Shown: positions 8,835-17,649, numbered from the stretch's first letter. The stretch is DNA of 64,000 nucleotides from Stakelama saccharophila (GCF_032229225.1 NZ_CP135076.1:124001-188000), one strand, 5' to 3'. Translations and numbers: made by a program. Notes: generated by a model not told the origin, from the letters alone.

Positions 8835-9257
8835 GTGCTGATCCATATCGTCGCGCGCGGGCGCATCGGGCGCAGTCCCGAGGCCGATCTCGTCGCCCGC
8901 TATCTGAAGCGGGTGACCTGGCCGGCGCGCATCACCGAATTGCCCGACCGGGGCGGCAGGATCCCTCCCGCCGAATCCAACACTCGCCTCATTCTGCTGG
9001 ACGAATCGGGCCGCGACATGCCCTCGACCGACTTCGCCGCCCTGCTCGGCCGCTGGCGCGACGACGGGGTGCGCGAGGCACGCTTCATGATCGGGGCGGC
9101 CGACGGGTTCGACGATGCCGAGCGGGAGAAGGCGGACCTTTTATTGTCCTTCGGCCGGCTGACCTGGCCGCACATGCTGGCCCGCGCGATGCTGGCCGAG
9201 CAATTGTGGCGCGCGGTCAGCATCCTTGCCAACCATCCCTATCACCGCGAAGGATAG
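8835..9257 (+). CDS. rlmH: 23S rRNA (pseudouridine1915-N3)-methyltransferase RlmH
   Basis: RlmH is a small SPOUT methyltransferase that modifies pseudouridine 1915 in helix 69 of 23S rRNA. The 140-residue protein has RLILLDESGRDMPS, FMIGAADGFDDAEREKADL and the C-terminal knot LTWPHMLARAMLAEQLWRA, ending in NHPYHREG. The typical family ending is PYHR. The start is a GTG at 8835, and the frame begins directly with the conserved LIHIVARGRIG. The EnvC-like gene follows after five bases. Confidence 0.95.
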   Translation: MLIHIVARGRIGRSPEADLVARYLKRVTWPARITELPDRGGRIPPAESNTRLILLDESGRDMPSTDFAALLGRWRDDGVREARFMIGAADGFDDAEREKADLLLSFGRLTWPHMLARAMLAEQLWRAVSILANHPYHREG

Positions 9258-9262
9258 GCCAC

Positions 9263-10447
9263 GTGGCGCGGCGCGCGATCCTGCTGCTGGGCGTCCTGGG
9301 CGCCGCGCTGACTGGCGGCGCGGCGACGATCCTTCCCGCGCAGAGCCGCAGCGATGTGGAACGCGAGCGGCTGCGCGAGGCCAAGGAACTGTCGGCGCGG
9401 GCCGATGCGCGGGCCGACCGCCTGGCGAAGGCGGCCGCCGCCGAGCGCGACGCCGCCGAGCGCGCGCGGGCGGAGCGCGCCTCGGTCGCGGCCCGGATCG
9501 ACGCGGCCCGTTCCGACATTGCGGCAGGCCGCGCGCGGGTGGCGCTGGTCTCGTCCCGGCTGCGCTCGGCGCGCGGGCGACTGGCGGAGCGACGCGCCCC
9601 GCTCACCCGCCTGATGGCGGCGCTGCAATCCATGGCGCGGCGGCCCGCCCTCGTCAGCATCGCCCAGCCGGGTTCGACGCGCGACATCGTCCATGTCCGG
9701 GCGATGCTCGGGACGCTGATGCCGGTCATCCGCGCGCGCACGGCCGACCTGCGCACCGATATCGCCGATGTCGCCCGATTGCGGGCGCAGTCCGCGCTCG
9801 CCCTTGCCAGCCTGCGCCGCGGCCAGCAGGAACTCGAACATCAGCGCATGGCGCTGCTGGAGCTGGAGGCGGAGCACCGCATGCGATCGAAGGCACTGGC
9901 GGCGCATGCCCTGCACGAATCGGATCGCGCCATCGCGCTGGGCGAGCGTGCCCGCGATCTCGTCGACCGGATGGACCGGTTGCGCGACGCCGCCGCCACG
10001 GAGGCGAGCCTCGCGCCGCTGCCGGGGCCGCTGCCGCGCCCGGAGGGTGGACCGGCGCCCGCCGCGCGGGCCGCGTCCGGCGCCGCGCCCTATGTCCTGC
10101 CGGTGGCGGGCAAGGTGGTGACGGGCCTGGGCGAAGTGTCGCAAAACGGCGTTCGGTCCCGCGGGCTGACGCTGGCGACGGCACCGGGCGCAGCCGTGCG
10201 CGCACCGGCAGCCGGGGTCATCCGCTTCGCCGGCCCGTTCGAATCCTATGGCCGCATCGTCCTGATCGCGCATGAAGATGGCTGGACCACGCTGGTCACC
10301 GGCCTCGGCGCCACCAGTCGCAAGCGGGGCGCGCATGTCCGCCAGGGGGAGGTGATCGGCCGCGCGCCGGACGGCGACGAGCCGAAGGTGACGGTGGAAC
10401 TGCGGCGCAAGGGCGAACCCGTCGACATCACCGGCCTGCTCGGCTGA
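9263..10447 (+). CDS. EnvC-like murein hydrolase activator with degenerate LytM domain
   Basis: The GTG at 9263 gives a 394-residue periplasmic protein with an N-terminal signal sequence (VARRAILLLGVLGAALTGGA). A long Ala/Arg/Glu-rich coiled coil (about residues 30-250) and a C-terminal LytM/M23 fold (about 275-394) follow. The LytM fold is recognisable (SRGLTLATAPGAAVRAPAAG, LIAHEDGWTTLVTGLG), but the zinc ligands are missing: the usual HxH position reads VTG and the first His/Asp pair is absent. It is therefore expected to activate amidases at the septum rather than cut peptidoglycan. Its place between rlmH and ctpA is conserved in sphingomonads. Confidence 0.88.
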   Translation: MARRAILLLGVLGAALTGGAATILPAQSRSDVERERLREAKELSARADARADRLAKAAAAERDAAERARAERASVAARIDAARSDIAAGRARVALVSSRLRSARGRLAERRAPLTRLMAALQSMARRPALVSIAQPGSTRDIVHVRAMLGTLMPVIRARTADLRTDIADVARLRAQSALALASLRRGQQELEHQRMALLELEAEHRMRSKALAAHALHESDRAIALGERARDLVDRMDRLRDAAATEASLAPLPGPLPRPEGGPAPAARAASGAAPYVLPVAGKVVTGLGEVSQNGVRSRGLTLATAPGAAVRAPAAGVIRFAGPFESYGRIVLIAHEDGWTTLVTGLGATSRKRGAHVRQGEVIGRAPDGDEPKVTVELRRKGEPVDITGLLG

Positions 10448-10572
10448 CGGGGCGCACCGTCGGCACGCGTCGGTCACGCCCCGTTCAACCGCGATCTGCT
10501 TTGATCCGGGGTCGAAAGCCCGCTATCACCGACCGGTCACATTCCTTTTCGCGTTTCTCGAAAGTTCCCTCC

Positions 10573-11895
10573 ATGTCCCGATCCCTGCTGCAAGCCACCG
10601 CGATCGTCGGCGCCCTGGCCCTGGTGCCGCTGTCCACCAGCGCCATGGCCCAGGTCGATACCGACAGCTACCGGGAACTCGATCTCTTCATGGACGTGTA
10701 CAACACGGTGAAGGAAAACTACGTCGACAAGGTCGACGACAAGACGCTGGTCGACGGCGCGATCGACGGCATGTTGTCTGCGCTCGACCCGCACAGTTCC
10801 TATGTCGATGAACTGGATTTCGAGAATCTGCAGATCCAGACGCAGGGCAATTACGGCGGTCTCGGCCTGGTGGTGACCGAAGTGGACGGCGCGGTGAAGG
10901 TGATCGCGCCGACCGAGGATACCCCGGCCGACCGCGCCGGGATCAAGGCCGGCGACTATATCACCCATATCGATGGCAAGCTGATCTATGGCGAGCCGCT
11001 CGACAGCGCGATCGAGAAGATGCGCGGCGAGCCGGGCACCGACATCACCCTGACGCTCGTGCGCCCCGGCAAGGAAAAGCCGATCGAGGTGACGCTGACG
11101 CGCGCGATCATCGAGCAGAAGCCGGTGAAGTGGGAGATCAAGGACGGCGTCGGCGTCCTCAACATCAACACCTTCTCCGCCACCACCGGCGCCGACACGC
11201 GCGCCGCCATCCAGGCGATCAACAAGAAGCTGGGGCACAAGCCGCTCGGCTATGTCGTCGATCTGCGCGCGAACGGCGGCGGCCTGCTCAGCCAGGCGAT
11301 CGAGGTGTCCGACACCTTCCTGACGCATGGCGAGATCGTGTCGCAGCGCGGCCGCGACGTGGATATCGAACGCTATTACGCCGAATCCGCGGTGCCGGGT
11401 GACGTGACCGACGGCCTGCCGATCGTGGTGCTGGTCGATGCCGGCACGGCCTCGGCCTCGGAAATCGTTGCCGGCGCGCTGCAGGACCATCATCGCGGCC
11501 TGGTCATGGGCGAGCGGACCTTCGGCAAGGGATCGGTGCAGACGCTGCTGCCGCTGGGCCCGAAGAGCGCGCTCCGGCTCACGACGGCGCGCTACTACAC
11601 GCCGTCGGGCCAGTCGGTGCAGGAAGGCGGCGTCGAGCCCGACATCCGCGTGCCGCAGCTTTCCGATCCCGACTTCGCGGACCGGCCGGTGTTCCGCGAG
11701 GCGGACCTGCGCCACCACCTGATCAACGAAAAGGATGTCGACCATTCCATTCTGGAAGCGGACGACAAGGACGACCCGCGGTTCGACGCGACCGCCGAGG
11801 CGCTCGAAAAGAAGGGAATCGAGGACTACCAGCTCCATTATGCGGTACAGGCGATCGCGCGGCTGGGCGGCGCGGCGCAGGTCGCGAAGAAGTAG
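10573..11895 (+). CDS. ctpA: S41 C-terminal processing peptidase
   Basis: This periplasmic serine protease has 440 residues. A signal peptide ends near STSAMAQ (about residues 18-24), and a PDZ domain lies around residues 90-170 (YGGLGLVVTEVDGAVKV). The S41 catalytic core follows, with the nucleophile in GTASASEIVAG and the lysine in TFGKGSVQTLLPL. Such enzymes trim envelope proteins and regulate murein hydrolases, which suits its position directly behind the EnvC-like gene. The start at 10573 was chosen because it gives a clean signal peptide; the upstream frame extension does not. A GC-rich inverted repeat (about 10448-10484) lies in the gap before it. Confidence 0.93.
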   Translation: MSRSLLQATAIVGALALVPLSTSAMAQVDTDSYRELDLFMDVYNTVKENYVDKVDDKTLVDGAIDGMLSALDPHSSYVDELDFENLQIQTQGNYGGLGLVVTEVDGAVKVIAPTEDTPADRAGIKAGDYITHIDGKLIYGEPLDSAIEKMRGEPGTDITLTLVRPGKEKPIEVTLTRAIIEQKPVKWEIKDGVGVLNINTFSATTGADTRAAIQAINKKLGHKPLGYVVDLRANGGGLLSQAIEVSDTFLTHGEIVSQRGRDVDIERYYAESAVPGDVTDGLPIVVLVDAGTASASEIVAGALQDHHRGLVMGERTFGKGSVQTLLPLGPKSALRLTTARYYTPSGQSVQEGGVEPDIRVPQLSDPDFADRPVFREADLRHHLINEKDVDHSILEADDKDDPRFDATAEALEKKGIEDYQLHYAVQAIARLGGAAQVAKK

Positions 11896-11914
11896 GGACG
11901 GACCCGCTTTCACT

Positions 11915-12397
11915 ATGCGCGATACCCATCTGAGTGCGGCGCGCTGGACCGCGTTGCTGCTGCCGCTGGCGCTGCTGGCAGGGGCGCTGGGCTCGCAATA
12001 TCTCGGCGGATTGTTCCCGTGCGAGATGTGCCATTGGCAGCGCTGGCCGCACTACGCCGCCGTGGTCGTCGCGGCATCGTCCTTCCTGACGCGCCGGCCC
12101 GGCGTGCAGCGACCGCTCGTGGCGCTCGCCGCCGTGCTGATCGCCCTCAGCGGGGCGATCGGCGTCTTTCACGCCGGCGTTGAATATCACTGGTGGCAGG
12201 GCATCACCGCATGCAGCATGACCGTGAACGCCGGCGCGCAAGGGGATTTCCTGAAAAACCTGCTCGCCGCGCCCGTGGTGCGGTGCGACGTCGCGCAGTG
12301 GCGGTTCCTCGGCATTTCGCTTGCCGGATATAATGCGATCTTCTCGCTCGGCGGTGCGTTCACCATATTCGTTTTGCTGGCGAGGAGGAGCAGATGA
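11915..12397 (+). CDS. dsbB: Disulfide bond formation protein B
   Basis: The 160-residue inner-membrane quinone reductase reoxidises DsbA-type oxidases. Four transmembrane segments are visible. The first periplasmic pair is Cys36/Cys39 (FPCEMCHWQRWP) and the second is Cys100 and Cys124 (GITACSM and VVRCDVAQW), which matches the DsbB scheme. The short length and CxMCxWQR motif are typical of alphaproteobacterial DsbB. The stop overlaps the coq7 start (ATGA), so the two are coupled. No dsbA is in the window. Confidence 0.92.
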   Translation: MRDTHLSAARWTALLLPLALLAGALGSQYLGGLFPCEMCHWQRWPHYAAVVVAASSFLTRRPGVQRPLVALAAVLIALSGAIGVFHAGVEYHWWQGITACSMTVNAGAQGDFLKNLLAAPVVRCDVAQWRFLGISLAGYNAIFSLGGAFTIFVLLARRSR

Positions 12398-12933
12398 GCA
12401 AGCGGTGGCTGCCCGGCGATCCGCGCGAACCGACCGATCGCATGATCCGGGTCGATCAGGCCGGCGAGTTCGGCGCGACGCGCATCTATGGCGGTCAGCT
12501 CGCCGTGATGGGCGACCGCTCCGATCAAGCCCGCTCGATCGTCGGCATGGCCGAGCAGGAGGAGCGCCACCGCGCATTCTTCGACCGGATGATCGCCGAG
12601 CGGGGCGTGCGCCCGACATTGCTCCAGCCCTTCTGGCACGTGGCCGGCTTCGCCCTGGGGGCGGCGACCGCGGCGATCGGCCCGGAGGCGGCGATGGCCT
12701 GCACCGTCGCGGTCGAAACCGAGATCGACGAACATTATCAGGAACAGCTCACGCGCATCGGCGACAGCGACCCGGAACTGTCCGACGCCGTTGCCCGCTT
12801 TCGGGACGAGGAACTGGAACACCGCGACACCGCGCTCGGTTCGGGCGCGGAGGATGCGCCGGCCTATCCGGTGCTGTCGGGCGTGATCCGGCTGGGCTGC
12901 CGCGCGGCCATCGCCGTGGCGAAGCGAATTTGA
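12394..12933 (+). CDS. coq7: 2-nonaprenyl-3-methyl-6-methoxy-1,4-benzoquinol hydroxylase (Coq7)
   Basis: Coq7 is a di-iron monooxygenase that performs a late hydroxylation in ubiquinone synthesis at the inner membrane. The 179-residue protein carries the iron-ligand motifs DQAGEFGATRIYGGQ, EQEERHRAFF, ETEIDEHYQEQL and DEELEHRDTA. Two central hydrophobic stretches (AGFALGAATAAIG and AMACTVAVE) fit its membrane association. It overlaps dsbB by four bases, a logical pairing because DsbB passes electrons to ubiquinone. Confidence 0.95.
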   Translation: MSKRWLPGDPREPTDRMIRVDQAGEFGATRIYGGQLAVMGDRSDQARSIVGMAEQEERHRAFFDRMIAERGVRPTLLQPFWHVAGFALGAATAAIGPEAAMACTVAVETEIDEHYQEQLTRIGDSDPELSDAVARFRDEELEHRDTALGSGAEDAPAYPVLSGVIRLGCRAAIAVAKRI

Positions 12934-12980
12934 TCCGCGTCCCGACGGTGCAAAGGGTGCGCGAGAAGGAGGCTCTGGCG

Positions 12981-13373
12981 ATGACGAAATGGCTTTTCCC
13001 CGCGATTGCCGCAGCAGCACTTCCGCTGTTGCCCGCGCCCGCCCATGCCCAGAACGGAGTGCTGGTCATCTACGGCAACGACAAATGCCCCACCGACGCC
13101 GACGGCAATGAAATCGTCGTGTGCGCCCGCCGACCGGAAACCGAACGCTATCGCATCCCCAAACAGTTGCGCGACCTGCAGGTAGAGCCGGAGAACGAAA
13201 GCTGGGCGGTCCGTCAGCGGGCGACCCGAAATGTAGGCGATACCGGTATCGGCAGTTGCTCCAATGTCGGGCCCGGCGGATCCACCGGGTGCCTGTCGCG
13301 CACGATCGGCAACGGCATGCGCGACGCCCGCGACCGGGCCGAAGCGGCGGACGAAAACCCCTACGCAGACTGA
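12981..13373 (+). CDS. Secreted protein of unknown function
   Basis: The ATG at 12981 gives 130 residues with a clean Sec signal peptide (about residues 1-23, ending in APAHAQ) behind a strong AAGGAGG. The mature part is hydrophilic, with CPTDADGNEIVVCARRP and CSNVGPGGSTGC. It has four cysteines that could form two disulfides in the periplasm, which is noteworthy because dsbB is two genes upstream. I do not recognise a functional family, although proteins of this look are common in sphingomonads. It follows coq7 after 47 bases on the same strand. Confidence 0.75.
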   Translation: MTKWLFPAIAAAALPLLPAPAHAQNGVLVIYGNDKCPTDADGNEIVVCARRPETERYRIPKQLRDLQVEPENESWAVRQRATRNVGDTGIGSCSNVGPGGSTGCLSRTIGNGMRDARDRAEAADENPYAD

Positions 13374-13500
13374 ATCGCCCCGCGCGAACGCGGGCGGGAT
13401 TCCCCGCCGGAGTCGTCCCGCACGACTTTTCGGCGACCGGGGCGCACGAAACTTTCGCGCGATCTCGCCGGTTTGAACAGCGAACCGACAGGAGAAGCCC

Positions 13501-13983
13501 ATGGCAGACGCCCGCATTTTCGAAGACCTGAAGCGCGACCACGACCGCCACCGCGACCTGCTCGCCCGGATCGCCGAAACCTCCGGCGACGGCGAGGAAC
13601 GCCGCACCCTGTTCGAGAAGTTCCGCGTGGACGTCTCCGCCCATGCCGCGGCCGAGGAGGAATCGCTTTATGCCGCGATGCTCGCAACGCCCGATCTGCG
13701 CGACGATGCCCGCCACTCGGTTTCGGAGCACAAGGAAGTCGACGATTATCTGGGCGAGCTTGCCGATACTGACATGTCCTCGAGCGGCTGGCTGACCAGG
13801 TTCAAGGAGATGCGGCACCGCTACGAACACCATATCGACGAGGAGGAGGAAGAGATGTTCCCCGCCGCCGCCGAGGACCTGTCGCAGCGCGAGGAGGATC
13901 GCATCGCCAAGCTGTTCGAACAGCGCAAGCCCGCCGAAACCCGCCGGGCGGAGGCGACGGAATCGGGCGACGACCGCGCCTGA
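13501..13983 (+). CDS. Hemerythrin HHE cation-binding domain protein
   Basis: The 160-residue all-helical protein has the histidine and carboxylate pattern of bacterial hemerythrin-like proteins: LKRDHDRHRDLL near the N-terminus, SAHAAAEEESLY, SEHKEVDDYL, and HRYEHHIDEEEEEMFP near residues 104-119. Such proteins bind a di-iron centre and are linked to oxygen, nitric oxide or oxidative-stress handling in the cytoplasm. The extra ~45-residue charged C-terminal tail is probably disordered. AGGAG lies eight bases before the start. The udgX-like gene follows on the same strand. Confidence 0.88.
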   Translation: MADARIFEDLKRDHDRHRDLLARIAETSGDGEERRTLFEKFRVDVSAHAAAEEESLYAAMLATPDLRDDARHSVSEHKEVDDYLGELADTDMSSSGWLTRFKEMRHRYEHHIDEEEEEMFPAAAEDLSQREEDRIAKLFEQRKPAETRRAEATESGDDRA

Positions 13984-14130
13984 CACCCGGTGCGCGTGCG
14001 GACGGTCGTGCTTCCCGCGCCGGACGATTTCGACACCGGAAATGCCGCTGCACCGGGATGGTAAGACGGTGCCGGCCGGGCGCGGTGCGCGGCGATGCAC
14101 CGGACGACGATCCGGTCAAAGGAGACGATC

Positions 14131-14754
14131 ATGGTCGAAAGAAAGGCAACACGCGGCGACAATAGCGAGGCCGCGCTGGCGGCCTTGCGGGAAGAAGCGG
14201 CCGGCTGTCGCCGCTGTCCGCTCTACAAGCCCGCCACCCAGACGGTGTTCGGCGAAGGGCCGGTCGACGCGGCCCTGATGCTGGTGGGCGAACAACCCGG
14301 CGATCAGGAGGATCTGGCCGGCCGACCGTTCGTCGGACCGGCCGGCAAGGTGCTCGACGATGCGCTGGAAAAGGCGGGCATCGACCGCGGCACCGTCTAT
14401 GTCACCAATGCCGTCAAGCACTTCAAATTCCGGCAGCGCGGCAAGCGCCGCATCCACGCCAAGCCCGACAGCGGAGAGATCGAGGCATGCCGTTGGTGGC
14501 TGGAACGGGAAACGGTGCTCGTGCGGCCGAAGATGACGGTCGCCCTGGGCGCGACGGCCGCCCGGGCGCTGGTCGGCCGGACCGTCACGATCGGGCGCGA
14601 ACGCGGCCGGCCGATCACGCTGCCCGAGGGCGGCGAGGGCTGGATCACCGTTCATCCCAGCTATCTGCTCCGCATCCCGGACCGGGAAAGCGCCGCATCG
14701 GAGACCGGCCGCTTCATCGACGACCTGCGCGCCGCGCGAGAACGCGTCGCGTGA
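14131..14754 (+). CDS. udgX: UdgX-type uracil-DNA glycosylase (covalent uracil-DNA binder)
   Basis: The protein has 207 residues. The active-site motif GEQPGDQEDLAGRPFVGPAG (53-72), the KRRIH loop at 105-109 and the HPSYLLR motif near the C-terminus are diagnostic of the UdgX branch of the UDG superfamily. In the characterised mycobacterial enzyme the histidine at the same number (His109) attacks the deoxyribose and stays covalently bound to DNA. Cysteines 26, 29 and 120 are candidate iron-sulfur ligands; I find no fourth cysteine after residue 120. AAAGGAGA precedes the start. The stop overlaps the next gene as GTGA. A family-1 Ung is encoded 30 kb away. Confidence 0.92.
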   Translation: MVERKATRGDNSEAALAALREEAAGCRRCPLYKPATQTVFGEGPVDAALMLVGEQPGDQEDLAGRPFVGPAGKVLDDALEKAGIDRGTVYVTNAVKHFKFRQRGKRRIHAKPDSGEIEACRWWLERETVLVRPKMTVALGATAARALVGRTVTIGRERGRPITLPEGGEGWITVHPSYLLRIPDRESAASETGRFIDDLRAARERVA

Positions 14755-15170
14755 CGGCGGACGGTCTCGACCGGTTCGTCAGCGCCCAGGCACCGGCCTT
14801 CGCCGATGCGCTCGCCGAACTGGCGGCGGGCCGCAAGGTTGGACATTGGATGTGGTTCGTCTTCCCGCAGATCGCCGGCCTGGGGCTGAGCGACACCGCG
14901 CGCCGCTACGCCATTGCCGATGGCGAGGAAGCGCGGCGCTATCTGGCGCATCCCCTGCTCGGCCCGCGCCTGGCCGAAGCGTTCGACACCACCTGCCGCC
15001 ACGCCGGCGAGCGCTCGGCCGAGGCGATCTTCGGCCCCGTGGATGCGATGAAGTTCCGTTCGAGCGCAACCCTGTTCGCGGTGACGGGCAGTGCCGCCGC
15101 CGCCCGGGCGCTCAACCGCTTCTTCGCCGGCGAGCCCGATTTGAAGACGCTCGAGCTGCTCGGCGCCTAA
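14751..15170 (+). CDS. DUF1810 family protein
   Basis: The GTG at 14751 overlaps the udgX stop and gives 139 residues. The family signature GRKVGHWMWFVFPQIAGLG (residues 29-47) and the later DAMKFRSSATLF are both present. DUF1810 proteins are small, soluble, helical and calpastatin-like in structure, without an assigned role. Overlap with udgX suggests co-translation with a DNA repair protein. Its stop overlaps by four bases with the stop of the convergent LprI-like gene. Confidence 0.88.
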   Translation: MTADGLDRFVSAQAPAFADALAELAAGRKVGHWMWFVFPQIAGLGLSDTARRYAIADGEEARRYLAHPLLGPRLAEAFDTTCRHAGERSAEAIFGPVDAMKFRSSATLFAVTGSAAAARALNRFFAGEPDLKTLELLGA

Positions 15171-15883
15171 CCGCCCCCGCCGTCCCGATAGGCACGGCAG
15201 AAATCGGGGAAATATGCCTCGTCGCCGTCGAACAGGCCGCAGCTCCGCTCGATCTCGTCCTCGATCATCGCGCAGCTATTGGCCATGTTGCACGGCGGAT
15301 GGGTTGCGGGCGATGCGGCCAGGCACTGCTTCACCAGCGTCTCCGCCTTCTTGCGGCCGGCAGTGGAAAGGCAGGAATCCTCGGATCGCCTCGCGAGCGC
15401 GGCCTGTCCGGCAACATCGTCCCCGCCGCGCGCGTCCGCATTTGGCGCCGCGGGCCGGCGAAGCGCATCCAGGCGCGCATCATAGCTTTCGGCGACACAA
15501 GCGGCATCGGTACAGGCGTCGCGCAAGGTCAGAAACGCCCGCTGCTCGCTGCGCAGCCGCGCTTCGGCAGCACCCGATGCCTGGTCGACGGCGGTGCGAT
15601 AGGCAGCAGACAGCGCCCGATCCCGCGCGGCGAGATCGGGATGCGCGCAGATCATCCGCTCGACCGAATTCGATGCTTTGGCGCAGTCATATGCGGGCGC
15701 CTCGGCCGCATCGGGGGCGAAGCTCGCCGAGGCCGCACCGCGCACCGGCAGCATTCCGTTCTCGCCCGGCTCGGTCGCCAGGTTCGCGACGGTGGCGGCC
15801 TCGTTGCCGGCCCCGGAAGGCGCGCCGCCGCACCCCGCGAGCGTCATCGCCGTCGCCGCCATCATCGTCATCCGCCACCGCAT
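15167..15883 (-). CDS. LprI-like (DUF1311) lipoprotein
   Basis: The 238-residue protein begins with a lipoprotein signal (TAMTLAGC, lipobox cysteine near residue 18). A linker leads to an LprI/DUF1311 domain at about residues 62-140, marked by YDCAKASNSVERMIC and LSAAYRTAV with paired cysteines. LprI in mycobacteria inhibits lysozyme, and the domain is widespread in proteobacterial envelope proteins. A further cysteine-rich C-terminal part (about 165-230; CLSTAG, CNMANSC, CGLFDG) has no domain I can name. It is divergent from the S41 lipoprotein gene and overlaps DUF1810 convergently. Confidence 0.75.
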   Translation of the reverse strand: MRWRMTMMAATAMTLAGCGGAPSGAGNEAATVANLATEPGENGMLPVRGAASASFAPDAAEAPAYDCAKASNSVERMICAHPDLAARDRALSAAYRTAVDQASGAAEARLRSEQRAFLTLRDACTDAACVAESYDARLDALRRPAAPNADARGGDDVAGQAALARRSEDSCLSTAGRKKAETLVKQCLAASPATHPPCNMANSCAMIEDEIERSCGLFDGDEAYFPDFCRAYRDGGGG

Positions 15884-15914
15884 CCGCTTCCTCCACAGCC
15901 TCTTTCCCGATCAA

Positions 15915-15939
15915 GGAACCGAGCAACGCGCGCAAGGTT
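15915..15939 (+). promoter_or_regulatory. Possible stress-sigma promoter of the S41 lipoprotein gene
   Basis: GGAAC at 15915-15919 is followed, after 16 bases, by GGTT at 15936-15939. This resembles the alphaproteobacterial general-stress (EcfG) pattern GGAAC-N16-CGTT with one mismatch. It lies about 100 bases before the S41 start. Confidence 0.25.
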
Positions 15940-16038
15940 CATCCGCGCCCTTGTGGCAGGCGGTGTTTTGCGGGCGCCTATGTGCTTGCCAGCAGCGGGC
16001 GAATCGCTAGGCTGATGAAAAAATTGGGGGGATTGCAT

Positions 16039-17532
16039 ATGCGTATGGGCAAGCATCTGGTGGCGGGTCTCAGCGGGCTTGCCTTGCTGGCCGGTTGCGG
16101 CGGGGGCGGAAGCGGCAGCGTGATGGCGCCGCCTTCCGGCAATACGCCCAGTCCGAGCCCGACCCCCGCGCCGACGTCCGGCGAATGTTCGCTCGCCGCG
16201 CGGCAACAATGGGTGCTCGATCAGTTCCGCGAATGGTATCTGTTCCCGGATACGCTGCCCGACAATCCCGATCCGTCCCGATATGACAGCGTCCAGGCCT
16301 TTATCGACGCGCTGACGGCAACCGCGCGTGCCCAGGACAAGGATCGCTATTTCAGCTATCTCACCTCGATCGAGGAAGAGAATGAATATTACGAGCAGGG
16401 CCAGACCGCCGGTCTCGGAATGCGGCTCAGCCTCGATTACACGGCCAGCTTCATCGCCGTGCTGGAATCCTTCGAAAACGGCCCCGCGCTCGCCGCCGGC
16501 ATCGACCGCGGCACGCGGATCACCGCTATCGGTCCCGACAGCGCCAACCTGACCACGGTCGCCTCGCTATACGATCAGGGCGGCCTGGATGCGGTGAACG
16601 ATGCGCTCGGTCCGCCGGCCACCGGAACGAGCCGGGCCTTTCGCATCGCCGATGCCGACGGCACCAATTCGCGGGTCGTGACCGTGGCAAAGACCGAATA
16701 TGCGGTCGACCCGGTCTCCGATCGCTATGGCGCCCGCATTCTTGCCGACAATGGCAAGCGATACGGCTATCTCAACCTCAGGACCTTCATCTCCCCCGCG
16801 GAGGCCGATTTGCGCGCGGCGTTCGCCCGCTTCCGCGACGCCGGCATCGACGAGGTGATCGTCGACCTTCGCTACAATGGCGGCGGGCTGGTCTATGTCT
16901 CGGAACTGCTCGGCAACCTGCTCGGCGGCAATCGGTCGGGCTCCGATGTGTACGACTATATGACCTTCCGGCCGGAAAAGGCGGATGAGAACACCACGAC
17001 CTATTTCGATCCGCAGCCCGAATCGATCGGCGCGACGCGGATCGCGTTCATCGGCACGCAGAACACGGCTTCGGCCAGCGAACTCGCGATCAATGCCTTC
17101 CGCCCCTATCTCGGCGCCGCCGACGGCCTGATCGGCACCAATACCTATGGCAAGCCCGTCGGGCAGATCGCCCTCGACAAGCAGCAATGCGACGATCGCC
17201 TGCGCCTGATCGCCTTCAAGCTCGAAAATGCCGATCACCAGGGCGAATATTATAACGGGCTGGCCGGCACCATGGAGTCGACCTGCCAAGCCGGCGACGA
17301 CCTGGCGCACCAGATGGGCGACCCGGACGAATCGTCGACCCGCGCCGCGCTGGATTTCCTCGAAGGCAAAAGCTGCTCACCCGTAACGGCGAGCGGCGGC
17401 GTCACCACGCAGGGGCCGGACGGCGCCGCCTCGCCCTCGGGCGCTACGATGCAATCGCTCCGCCGGGGCCGCAAGCTGTTGCAGCCGAAAACACCGACCA
17501 CGCCGCAGCGCGAGCTTCCCGGCCTCTACTGA
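16039..17532 (+). CDS. S41 family peptidase lipoprotein
   Basis: The ATG at 16039 (preceded by a GGGGGG run) gives 497 residues with a lipoprotein signal (LSGLALLAGC). A low-complexity Pro/Ser linker (about residues 35-52), a tail-specific-protease N-terminal domain, a degenerate PDZ (GLGMRLSLDYTASFIAVLES) and an S41 core follow. The nucleophile is in NTASASELAINAF and the general-base lysine in TYGKPVGQIAL. Unlike ctpA it has extra cysteines and a ~60-residue disordered tail. It probably processes envelope or outer-membrane proteins from the periplasmic face; substrates are unknown. An alternative ATG at 16015 is less well placed for a ribosome site. Confidence 0.85.
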   Translation: MRMGKHLVAGLSGLALLAGCGGGGSGSVMAPPSGNTPSPSPTPAPTSGECSLAARQQWVLDQFREWYLFPDTLPDNPDPSRYDSVQAFIDALTATARAQDKDRYFSYLTSIEEENEYYEQGQTAGLGMRLSLDYTASFIAVLESFENGPALAAGIDRGTRITAIGPDSANLTTVASLYDQGGLDAVNDALGPPATGTSRAFRIADADGTNSRVVTVAKTEYAVDPVSDRYGARILADNGKRYGYLNLRTFISPAEADLRAAFARFRDAGIDEVIVDLRYNGGGLVYVSELLGNLLGGNRSGSDVYDYMTFRPEKADENTTTYFDPQPESIGATRIAFIGTQNTASASELAINAFRPYLGAADGLIGTNTYGKPVGQIALDKQQCDDRLRLIAFKLENADHQGEYYNGLAGTMESTCQAGDDLAHQMGDPDESSTRAALDFLEGKSCSPVTASGGVTTQGPDGAASPSGATMQSLRRGRKLLQPKTPTTPQRELPGLY

Positions 17533-17548
17533 TCGGCGGGCCGCTTGC

Positions 17549-17649
17549 GAGCCGGCGCTTGCCGGCTCGAAGGGTCTCGCTCCAACTCCAGGCTCCTTGT
17601 GCTCCCGCGGAGGCGGGAGCCCGGTCTGGGTCCCCGCCTTCGCGGGGAC
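17549..17649. repeat. Cluster of three palindromic (REP-like) hairpins
   Basis: Three consecutive inverted repeats lie downstream of the S41 gene. At 17549-17568 arms GAGCCGGC/GCCGGCTC enclose GCTT. At 17601-17620 arms GCTCCCGC/GCGGGAGC are seen. At 17630-17649 arms GTCCCCGC/GCGGGGAC are seen. They look like the REP-type elements common between sphingomonad genes. The 296-base gap between the S41 and DUF892 genes holds no gene I can support. Confidence 0.7.
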
